Both the position numbers and the translations under genes were made by a program. From Candidatus Uhrbacteria bacterium RIFCSPHIGHO2_02_FULL_46_47 (GTDB lineage Bacteria > Patescibacteriota > Patescibacteriia > GWA2-47-26), in NCBI GenBank assembly GCA_001790815.1, contig MGDU01000011.1, forward strand, positions 1 through 43,230: DNA of 43,230 nt, in the 5' to 3' direction. The notes beneath the pieces are model-generated. The model was given only the letters and a program-made list of their open reading frames with translations, made no database searches and was not told where the DNA came from. Positions 37,780 through 43,230 of the stretch are shown here, one piece after another. How positions within the stretch are numbered: position 1 is the stretch's first letter; every line of letters starts with the position of its first letter.

Positions 37780-38562
37780 CTAGACTGCTGTCTCGGTTAT
37801 CGCTGACTCATTTGCCGCTTCGGGCTCCTCTTTCTCTGCCTTCTTTGCGCGCTTCTTGCCAGCGCCGCCAGTCACTTCCATTCCTTTAACTAAATTAAAG
37901 TGATCAAGCAAAATCTGGGTTGCCTGGCTTACGGCCCCCGCAGGATCAATAGTGCCGTCGGTTTCAATGGACAGCATTAATTTATCATAGTTTGTTTTTT
38001 GTCCAACGCGCACATCTTCTACCCGATATCCAACGCTGCGCATTGGAGTAAATACTGAGTCAATTGCAATTACGCCAATCTCTTTTTTCTCTTCATCGCG
38101 CTCCTCAATCGGCACATATCCGCGCCCTTGTCGCACAAAAAGTTCCATGGAAAATTTCCCATCTTTGTTGGTCAGTGTTGCAATATGAAGATCTGGATTT
38201 GAAATCTCAACATCCGCGTTTGGCGCGATATCGGCTGCAGTTACTTCACGCTCGCCGTCAGCTGTAAGTGTAAGCCGTACAGGTTCTGCAGAAAATACTT
38301 TGAGCCGGAGTTGCTTAATATTCAAAATGATCTGTACCACATCTTCTTTTACGTTTGGCACTGCTCCAAATTCATGATCCGTGCCGTGAATTTTTATAGC
38401 CGTAACAGCTGCGCCCGGAAGAGACGATAAAAGTACGCGGCGAAGCGCGTTTCCAACAGTTGTTCCATAACCAGGATGACACGGCTCAACCACAAGAGTT
38501 GCCTTGCGCGGATCCTTATCTTTTATAACTTCTACGTGGGTGGGAAGCAAAAGTTGCTCCAT
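37780..38562 (-). CDS. rpoA: RNA polymerase alpha subunit lacking the C-terminal domain
   Basis: 260 residues. The assembly domain is complete: ATLVVEPCHPGYGTTVGNAL, RRVLLSSLPGAAVTAIKIHG, EFGAVPNVKEDVVQIILNIK, FVRQGRGYVPIEERDEEKKE, IDSVFTPMRSVGYRVEDVRV and GQKTNYDKLMLSIETDGTID. After DHFNLVKGMEV there is only a lysine/glutamate-rich tail (KKRAKKAEKEEPEAANESAI). The usual alpha-CTD of about 80 residues, which contacts UP elements and activators, is absent. No downstream in-frame continuation is seen, because rplQ starts three bases later. Confidence 0.95.
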   Translation of the reverse strand: MEQLLLPTHVEVIKDKDPRKATLVVEPCHPGYGTTVGNALRRVLLSSLPGAAVTAIKIHGTDHEFGAVPNVKEDVVQIILNIKQLRLKVFSAEPVRLTLTADGEREVTAADIAPNADVEISNPDLHIATLTNKDGKFSMELFVRQGRGYVPIEERDEEKKEIGVIAIDSVFTPMRSVGYRVEDVRVGQKTNYDKLMLSIETDGTIDPAGAVSQATQILLDHFNLVKGMEVTGGAGKKRAKKAEKEEPEAANESAITETAV

Positions 38563-38581
38563 ATTTGAGTATATTTAAAGA

Positions 38582-39217
38582 TTAGCGCGAATAAAACTCA
38601 ATAATCATTTTGCGATTGAAATTTTGTGGAATGTCATCCTCCTCCGGCAAAGCAATGACCCGTCCTTTAAGTTCTGCTGGATCAAATGTTAACCATTTTT
38701 GAAGATCATGTTTTTCAAGTCGCGGTAAGATTGCTTCTTTAAAAAATTTATTTCCCGTGCTCTTTGGACGCACCTCAATCGTATCGCCAACACGCACCTG
38801 GTAGGAAGGCACGTTTACTTTTTTGCCGTTCACCAAAAAATGACCGTGCGACACATGCTGCCGCGCCTCACCGCGTGAACGCGCAAATCCCAAGCGATAT
38901 ACAACATTATTCAACCGCAATTCTAAAAGTCGCCCTAGAAACAATCCCGTATCACCGCGCTTTGCGGTTGCTTTTGTGACATAATTTCGAAATTGCCGCT
39001 CCGCAAGACCGTATATCAAGCGGGCTTTCTGTTTTTCACGAAGCTGTAATCCAAAGCTGGTAAGCCTACTGCGGCCTCCTGCCGGGCCATGCACGCCCGG
39101 AGGATATGCGCGGCGCACCGCGGCACATTTTGGTCCGGCACAGCGATCGCCTTTAAGCCCAAGGCGCTCGCCCATCCGGCGTTCTTTTTTCTCTTTTGGT
39201 CCAAGTGTAATTCTCAT
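38582..39217 (-). CDS. rpsD: Ribosomal protein uS4
   Basis: 211 residues: RMGERLGLKGDRCAGPKCAA and YPPGVHGPAG at the N-terminus, the S4 RNA-binding domain LLELRLNNVVYRLGFARSRG with EARQHVSHGHFLVNGKKVNV, and the end FNRKMIIEFYSR. uS4 nucleates the 30S body and regulates this operon in several bacteria. Only one CX4C cysteine pair of the N-terminal zinc site is visible. It lies between rpsK and rpoA. Confidence 0.96.
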   Translation of the reverse strand: MRITLGPKEKKERRMGERLGLKGDRCAGPKCAAVRRAYPPGVHGPAGGRSRLTSFGLQLREKQKARLIYGLAERQFRNYVTKATAKRGDTGLFLGRLLELRLNNVVYRLGFARSRGEARQHVSHGHFLVNGKKVNVPSYQVRVGDTIEVRPKSTGNKFFKEAILPRLEKHDLQKWLTFDPAELKGRVIALPEEDDIPQNFNRKMIIEFYSR

Positions 39218-39220
39218 ATC

Positions 39221-39643
39221 TTATACACGTCTCGGCTTTGGAGCGCGAGGTCCGTTATGTGGAATCGGAGTAATATCTTTTATTGCCAAAATTTGAAATC
39301 CTGCGGCATTGAGCGTTCGCACTGCTGACTCGCGTCCACTTCCAAGCCCATTCACAAATACATATACTTCACGCACTCCATACGGTTGGGCTTTTTGCGC
39401 TACCTCGCGCACGATCTGCGCGGCGGCATATGGCGTTGCTTTTTTGGGTCCCGAGAAACCCATGTGCCCAGCTGAGGACCAGGCCAGCACATCGCCATTT
39501 AAATCCGTGATTGTCACAATCGTATTATTATAAGTTGCTTGAATGTAGGCGCGACCACGCGGAACCTGCCGCCGCAATTTTTCTTTTGTGCGGGTCACTT
39601 TCTTCACCGGTGTAATTTTTTCTTGTGTAATTTCTTCCGACAT
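39221..39643 (-). CDS. rpsK: Ribosomal protein uS11
   Basis: 140 residues: GRAYIQATYNNTIVTITDLN, GDVLAWSSAGHMGFSGPKKA, TPYAAAQIVREVAQKAQPYG and the C-terminal IKDITPIPHNGPRAPKPRRV. A short lysine-rich N-terminal extension precedes the core. It starts 78 bases after rpsM, across a word-type palindromic spacer (TCCGTAGA family). Confidence 0.96.
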   Translation of the reverse strand: MSEEITQEKITPVKKVTRTKEKLRRQVPRGRAYIQATYNNTIVTITDLNGDVLAWSSAGHMGFSGPKKATPYAAAQIVREVAQKAQPYGVREVYVFVNGLGSGRESAVRTLNAAGFQILAIKDITPIPHNGPRAPKPRRV

Positions 39644-39654
39644 AATATTACTAC

Positions 39655-39720
39655 TAATCTACGGATGGGCTACTGATACTACAGATCCGTAGAATCCGTA
39701 GCAAATCAGTAGATCCGTAG
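39655..39720. repeat. Word-type palindromic spacer (CTACGGAT family)
   Basis: CTACGGAT, CAGATCCGTAG, AATCCGTAG and AGATCCGTAG words in both orientations fill the rpsM-rpsK spacer. Confidence 0.6.
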
Positions 39721-39721
39721 A

Positions 39722-40108
39722 CTATGTTTTTTCCGCCGCGGATTTGCGTCCGCTTCCCATAGTCTTGCGCACGTTTCCGCGAGTTGTGCGTGAATTCGTC
39801 TTGGTGCGGCCATGAATCGGAAGCCGACGCGTATGGCGCATCCCGCGCCACGTACCAATCTCTTTGAGGCGCTTAATATTGCTTCCGACATCACGGCGCA
39901 ACTCACCCTCCACCCGATACTGTTTTTCAATGGTCTCGCGCAGCACCGCAACTTCTTGTTCGCTTAAATCTTTTGGCTTCTTTCTCAAATCAATTTTTGT
40001 CTGACTCAGAATTTTTTTTGCAAGCGGGACTCCAATGCCATAAATATAGGTCAGCGAGACCTCAAGTTGTTTTTCTGGAAGTACTACTCCTGCGATGCGA
40101 ATTGCCAT
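39722..40108 (-). CDS. rpsM: Ribosomal protein uS13
   Basis: 128 residues: RIAGVVLPEKQLEVSLTYIY, GIGVPLAKKILSQTKIDLRK, RRDVGSNIKRLKEIGTWRGM and RHTRRLPIHGRTKTNSRTTR. A complete uS13 that contacts tRNA and the 50S subunit. rpmJ lies upstream beyond a 99-base palindromic spacer. Confidence 0.96.
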   Translation of the reverse strand: MAIRIAGVVLPEKQLEVSLTYIYGIGVPLAKKILSQTKIDLRKKPKDLSEQEVAVLRETIEKQYRVEGELRRDVGSNIKRLKEIGTWRGMRHTRRLPIHGRTKTNSRTTRGNVRKTMGSGRKSAAEKT

Positions 40109-40115
40109 ATAAGTG

Positions 40116-40204
40116 TGATACGAATCTACAAATGTTATGCGAATCTTCGAATATACGAATTCGCATATTTGTTGATTCGCCAGTTCATTCGTTGATTCGT
40201 ATCA
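40116..40204. repeat. Word-type palindromic spacer (GATACGAATC family)
   Basis: TGATACGAATC (40116-40126) mirrors GATTCGTATCA (40194-40204). Inner words such as GCGAATC and GATTCGC are the same as at 27819-27916, so these two spacers are copies of one family. Confidence 0.75.
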
Positions 40205-40207
40205 TAT

Positions 40208-40321
40208 TTATCCTTGCCGCTGCTTATGGCGCGGATTCTTGCAAATCACAAACAATCGGCGCTGGCGCTTTACCATTTTACAATCTTTACAACGTGGCTT
40301 TACTGATGCTTGAACCTTCAT
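40208..40321 (-). CDS. rpmJ: Ribosomal protein bL36
   Basis: 37 residues: [20 protein letters not shown], then [17 protein letters not shown]. The zinc ribbon is complete, with cysteines 11, 14 and 27 and histidine 32, the zinc-binding form of bL36. It lies between infA and rpsM, its classic place. Some Patescibacteria lack other ribosomal proteins, but this one is intact. Confidence 0.95.
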   Translation of the reverse strand: MKVQASVKPRCKDCKMVKRQRRLFVICKNPRHKQRQG

Positions 40322-40329
40322 AAGAATGC

Positions 40330-40412
40330 AAAATCACAGAATAAAAAATCCACAGATCTCACAGAAATTAAATATTTATCTGTGGTATCTGTGTTTCAAT
40401 GTCTGTGGTTTC
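40330..40412. repeat. Word-type palindromic spacer (CACAGAT family)
   Basis: CCACAGATCTCACAGA on one side and ATCTGTGGTATCTGTG on the other, in the infA-rpmJ spacer. It shares words with 36377-36445. Confidence 0.65.
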
Positions 40413-40499
40413 GAAGTACTGCCCAAAATCGTGTAATTCAGCCATTTTTGTAGTTGACTCTAGTCTATCAAATCCCCTAAAATGTGTCAACACACCCCA

Positions 40500-40742
40500 C
40501 TAATACCTATAGGTAATGCGCCCTTTTGTTAGATCGTACGGACTAATTTCCAGCTTTACCTTGTCCCCAGGCAATATTCGAATGTGATGAAGCCGCAATT
40601 TCCCTGCCAAATGCGCTAAAATTTCCTGTCCATTGAGTAGTTTCACGCGGAATTTAGCGGCTGGCAAAAGCTCCTCAACAACCCCATCAGTTATGATAAA
40701 GTCTTTGGGAGAAGGTGTTGCGGTTTGTCCTGTTTGTTCCAT
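40500..40742 (-). CDS. infA: Translation initiation factor IF-1
   Basis: 80 residues with the OB-fold of IF-1: [40 protein letters not shown] and [20 protein letters not shown]. The N-terminal extension of about 12 residues is slightly longer than usual. It precedes rpmJ, as in many bacteria. The region upstream carries the divergent promoter of the RNA at 40838. Confidence 0.96.
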   Translation of the reverse strand: MEQTGQTATPSPKDFIITDGVVEELLPAAKFRVKLLNGQEILAHLAGKLRLHHIRILPGDKVKLEISPYDLTKGRITYRY

Positions 40743-40802
40743 GCAATATAATCTAATTAGAACAGCATACCATACCAGGCGTACCCGTCAAATGACGCAG
40801 TG

Positions 40803-40831
40803 TTGACAAAATACAAGTCTGCGCATATACT
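40803..40831 (+). promoter_or_regulatory. Promoter of the structured RNA
   Basis: TTGACA (40803-40808), exactly 17 bases, TATACT (40826-40831). This is one of the best promoters in the window and it faces no protein gene. Confidence 0.8.
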
Positions 40832-40837
40832 ATCTTT

Positions 40838-41178
40838 TGCCGCAAATAGTCTGATCTTTTCGGTACCCTTACCACAGCGTGGCAGTCTGGGCAGTAGGCA
40901 CTCCAAACTATAAGTCCGACCGGTAACAGCTGGACCCTAAAAAGTCCAGGCCTGCGCCACGGCGTGTTGGGCGTGCGCACTTGCGGCGCGCGTCTTAAAG
41001 AAGGCCGCTCAACTAAGGTGTGCGGAAACATCTGAGCACATCAGCCATAAAGTGAGTAAGGTTCTGAGTGTGTTGTGATGACCTGCGCAAAAAAGTTCCT
41101 CCACCAGAGGGCATTCCGTGGGCACACGCACATCGCCTTCTCCGACCATCAGCCTGTGGTCGGGGCAGGCGTTTTTTA
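40838..41178 (+). ncRNA. Structured non-coding RNA of about 340 nt, unidentified
   Basis: A consensus promoter ends at 40831, and an intrinsic terminator lies at about 41143-41177. No convincing protein frame lies between. Local stems are abundant: CCAC-AGC-GTGG, GGAC...GTCC around CCTAAAAA, GCGC-rich helices near 40965-41000, and a long hairpin pairing CATCTGAGCACATCAG with the CTGAGTGTGTTGTGATG side around 19 bases. The size suits RNase P RNA or tmRNA. However, the RNase P blocks (GAGGAAAGTCC, ACAGAACCCGGCTTA) and the tmRNA ends (T arm, CCA, tag frame) are not seen, nor is the SRP tetraloop region. It may be a divergent form of a housekeeping RNA or a new one. It ends two bases before the opposing alaS stop. 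Confidence 0.65.
41143..41177 (+). terminator. Terminator of the structured RNA
   Basis: CCGACCA pairs with TGGTCGG around a short loop. After GGCAGGC comes a run of six T (41172-41177). The complementary A-run makes it potentially active for the converging alaS transcript too. Confidence 0.7.
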
Positions 41179-41179
41179 A

Positions 41180-43132
41180 TTATTCCACTACTGCCCGAAT
41201 GCGACGAACGCCGGCGGCGCTTGATTCTTCTTTCACGATTTTGAAATGCCCGATCTCTCCGGAATGTGTTACATGCGGACCGCCGCAAATTTCTTTACTA
41301 AAATTGCCCACCGAGTATACTTTCACGCGCGGCGGATATTTTTGTTTAAAAAACGCCAACGCGCCCTCCGCAATCGCCTCTTCGTATGTTTCTTCCTTTG
41401 AAGTTACCGGCAAATCCTCTTTAATCTTCTCATTAACTAATTCGCTAATCTGCTTAATCTCTAATTCGCTCAACTTCTTCGGATGCGTAAAATCAAACCT
41501 CAAACGCTGCGCCGTAATATCTGATCCTTGCTGGCGCACATGTAAACCAAGCACCCCGCGCAGCGCTTTGTGGAGCATATGTGTTGCGGTATGCAGGCGC
41601 GTTACAATTTTTACTTCTACCTCATTGGCGGCTTTAAGCTCTCCTGTATCCAATATAAGTCCATGTCCGCCAAATTTTCCTGTTATTCCTGCTCGACTTT
41701 TTTCTTGATGTTCTTCAAATGCCTTTTTAAATCCCTCTTCATCTACCTTAAGCCCGCGTTCGTGAGCCATTTCAACCGTAAGCTCAAGCGGAAAACCATA
41801 AGTGTCGTAAAGGTGAAAGGCATTAATCCCGGAGATAACTCCCGGTTGACCCTCACCCTCCCCTCTCCCTCGGGGAGAGGATGGCCGTAGGCCATGTGAG
41901 GGGGCGTTATGCACAATTTTCTCAAATTCCGCCATTCCCCGTTCAATCGTGCGCGCGAATTTTCTCTCTTCATCATCAAACGCGGCCAAAATATTATTGC
42001 GCTCACGCACAAGTTCCGGATATGCCGCGCCATAAAGATCAACTACCTTTCCAATAAGTTGCGCAAGCAAACCATGGGGCAATTTTAAAAGCGAGGCATG
42101 TCGAATGGCGCGGCGAATTACCCGTCTTAAAACATATCCTTGCTCAACATTTGAAGGCCGCACGCCGTCGGCCATAAGAAAAACCGCGCCACGCAAATGG
42201 TCAACAATGATGCGAATAGAGCGCATGCTGATCTCTCCCTCACCCTCCCCTCTCCCCGCAGTACTGCGGGGAGAGGGTGCTCCGACCCCGATCGGAGCAG
42301 GTGAGGGCGACACTATCATTCCAATCAACGGCCTAAACAAATCCGTATCAAAAATTGTGGCAACCTTTTGCGCAATCATTGCCAATCGCTCCAAGCCCAT
42401 ACCCGTATCTACTCCGGGGATCGCAATCTTCTGTAATTTCTTGGTAGTCGCAGGCTTTAGCCTGCGTTCCGTATTGTCCGCCGGCTGAAGACCGGCGACT
42501 ACATCTTTTTGTAATAGTTCCTCACGCGAACCATTGAAGAAAAACTGATTGAATACGATATTCCACACCTCAATATCTTCCCCGGCGGCATTTTTGCAAT
42601 AGATTTCGGTAGTTGGTCCGCATGGCCCGGAAGATCCGGTTGGCCCCCAAAATACATCCTCCATCCCCTGCTCCACTATCTTAATCCTAGGATCAAGTGC
42701 TTTCCAAATGTCCCGCGATTCAGTATCCTTTGGCACGCCAATGGTTTCCTCACCTTCAAATATCGTCACACATGAAATTGGCAATCCCATTTCTTTGGTA
42801 ATGAACTCATGCGCCCAGGCAATCGCTTCTTTTTTAAAATATCCGCCAAAGGAAAAATTGCCCAGCATTTCAAAAAATGTCAGATGCGCCTCATCCCCTA
42901 TCTCATCAATATCCGAGGTGCGAAAGGCCTTCTGCACTGAAGTAGCATTTTTTGAACCAAAATCACGCATTGGATCTGCCAGCCCAACATAGTATTTTTT
43001 AAACTGCTGCATTCCCGCAGTAGTCAAAAGCACGGACGGATCATCCGGCAAAAGCGAAGACGAAGGCACGATAACATGCCCGCGCTCCTTAAAAAATGTT
43101 AGGAAACGTGTGCGAATTTCTGCGCCTGACAT
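41180..43132 (-). CDS. alaS: Alanyl-tRNA synthetase, short form
   Basis: Charges tRNA-Ala. 650 residues, but about 70 are repeat-encoded, so the real protein is near 575 against about 870 in most bacteria. The class II core is present: RTRFLTFFKERGHVIVPSSS, TTAGMQQFKKYYVG, MLGNFSFGGYFKKEAIAWAH and TGMGLERLAMI. The editing domain has HTATHMLHKAL and the CGGPHVTHSGEIGHFKIVKE metal site. The sequence ends right after the editing domain (GVRRIRAVVE), so the dimerisation and C-Ala domains are missing. Three in-frame repeats occur at 41850-41903, 42237-42307 and 42444-42502. The gene converges with the structured RNA. Confidence 0.96.
   Translation of the reverse strand: MSGAEIRTRFLTFFKERGHVIVPSSSLLPDDPSVLLTTAGMQQFKKYYVGLADPMRDFGSKNATSVQKAFRTSDIDEIGDEAHLTFFEMLGNFSFGGYFKKEAIAWAHEFITKEMGLPISCVTIFEGEETIGVPKDTESRDIWKALDPRIKIVEQGMEDVFWGPTGSSGPCGPTTEIYCKNAAGEDIEVWNIVFNQFFFNGSREELLQKDVVAGLQPADNTERRLKPATTKKLQKIAIPGVDTGMGLERLAMIAQKVATIFDTDLFRPLIGMIVSPSPAPIGVGAPSPRSTAGRGEGEGEISMRSIRIIVDHLRGAVFLMADGVRPSNVEQGYVLRRVIRRAIRHASLLKLPHGLLAQLIGKVVDLYGAAYPELVRERNNILAAFDDEERKFARTIERGMAEFEKIVHNAPSHGLRPSSPRGRGEGEGQPGVISGINAFHLYDTYGFPLELTVEMAHERGLKVDEEGFKKAFEEHQEKSRAGITGKFGGHGLILDTGELKAANEVEVKIVTRLHTATHMLHKALRGVLGLHVRQQGSDITAQRLRFDFTHPKKLSELEIKQISELVNEKIKEDLPVTSKEETYEEAIAEGALAFFKQKYPPRVKVYSVGNFSKEICGGPHVTHSGEIGHFKIVKEESSAAGVRRIRAVVE
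41850..41903. repeat. GC-rich palindromic repeat inside alaS (1)
   Basis: A single unit CCCTCACCC...GAGGATGGCCGTAGGCC...GTGAGGG, encoding SHGLRPSSPRGRGEGEG. It is the same type and frame as in dnaG and the ATP-grasp gene. Confidence 0.9.
42237..42307. repeat. GC-rich palindromic repeat inside alaS (2)
   Basis: The usual unit carries an extra GCAGTACTGC apex and a CCGACCCCGATCGG side stem. It encodes SPSPAPIGVGAPSPRSTAGR and GEGEG. Confidence 0.85.
42444..42502. repeat. GTAGTCGCAGG...GGCGACTAC repeat inside alaS (3)
   Basis: Two hairpins (CGCAGGCTTTAGCCTGCG and GCCGGCTGAAGACCGGC) bounded by GTAGTCG/CGACTAC. It encodes VAGLQPADNTERRLKPATT in frame. The same family is intergenic at 17128-17228 and 19497-19548. 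Confidence 0.85.
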
Positions 43133-43158
43133 AATATCTTTGTGCTATCAAATCAACA

Positions 43159-43180
43159 ACCCCGCGGCAAGCCGCGGGGT
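43159..43180. other. ACCCCGCGG/CCGCGGGGT hairpin upstream of alaS
   Basis: A 9-bp perfect stem with a short loop, 27 bases before the alaS ATG. It could be the terminator of an upstream gene outside the window or an alaS leader element. Confidence 0.45.
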
Positions 43181-43230
43181 ATGACCAACGGCATGGCCCT
43201 AGGTGAATAAACGAAGCTGAGGCGGGGTAT

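Noticed and set aside
40753-41031. Minus-strand frame of 92 codons in the RNA region
   Set aside because: It runs against a strong promoter and stem-rich sequence and has no ribosome-binding site or recognisable motif. A non-coding RNA on the + strand explains the region better.
40838-41178. RNase P RNA, tmRNA, SRP RNA or 6S RNA
   Set aside because: The diagnostic blocks were searched by eye on both strands and not found. A weak likeness of GTGGAGGAAC on the minus strand to the RNase P CR-I block is in the wrong context and orientation.

Overview
The window looks like a chromosomal segment of a Candidate Phyla Radiation (Patescibacteria, probably Parcubacteria-like) bacterium. This is inferred from compact genes on almost entirely one strand, a short alanyl-tRNA synthetase, an RNA polymerase alpha subunit without its C-terminal domain, a tRNA with no encoded CCA, several apparently leaderless promoters, and many in-frame palindromic repeat insertions in housekeeping genes. 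TGA is used as a stop. No taxonomic search was possible.

Layout. 1-340: start of a membrane protein, a broken XRE regulator and tRNA-Asn(GTT). 340-3386: rpoD and dnaG. 3464-3991: a lone NYN-domain gene on the + strand with its own promoter and terminator. 4111-5050: an ArsR-type regulator and a PD-(D/E)XK-like gene, with three copies of one palindromic operator. 5090-9382: CPH-type metal ATPase, glycerol kinase and a second ArsR-type gene. 9427-13420: an A+T-rich cassette of two PEP-utilizing swivel-domain proteins and a histidine phosphatase, framed by 63-bp inverted repeats, TTATCCACA sites and two direct copies of a palindromic repeat. 13447-20739: gpsA, then a run of small membrane, thiol-redox and metal-related genes (DsrE-like, methyltransferase, thioredoxin-like, CcdA-like, DUF1573-like, DoxX-like, DUF5676-like). 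20792-32234: an ATP-grasp gene and a full F1Fo ATP synthase operon, interrupted by a GxxExxY gene (between atpD and atpC) and by a brnT-brnA toxin-antitoxin pair plus a DUF5678-like/retropepsin-like group (between atpG and atpD). 32395-36364: envelope genes (GT4 glycosyltransferase, Nudix, C39-like peptidase, flippase). 36455-40742: the ribosomal alpha operon region (infA-rpmJ-rpsM-rpsK-rpsD-rpoA-rplQ-rplM-rpsI). 40838-41178: an unidentified structured RNA on the + strand. 41180-43132: alaS.

Three layers of unusual structure stand out. First, GC-rich palindromic elements encoding peptides of the type [12 protein letters not shown] / SPLGRGEGEG sit in frame inside at least nine genes, including dnaG, atpD, atpG and alaS. 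Second, many spacers are word-like imperfect palindromes, and in one of them a GxxExxY PD-(D/E)XK gene lies exactly between the two arms. Third, the 3' end of atpG occurs three times: the complete gene, a downstream remnant that differs only synonymously, and a tail fused to a 52-residue ORF. This suggests gene cassettes accreting behind atpG.

The best candidates for an undescribed system are the 9.4-13.4 kb inverted-repeat-bounded phosphotransfer/phosphatase cassette, the atpG 3'-end accretion site, and the GxxExxY gene inside its palindrome.
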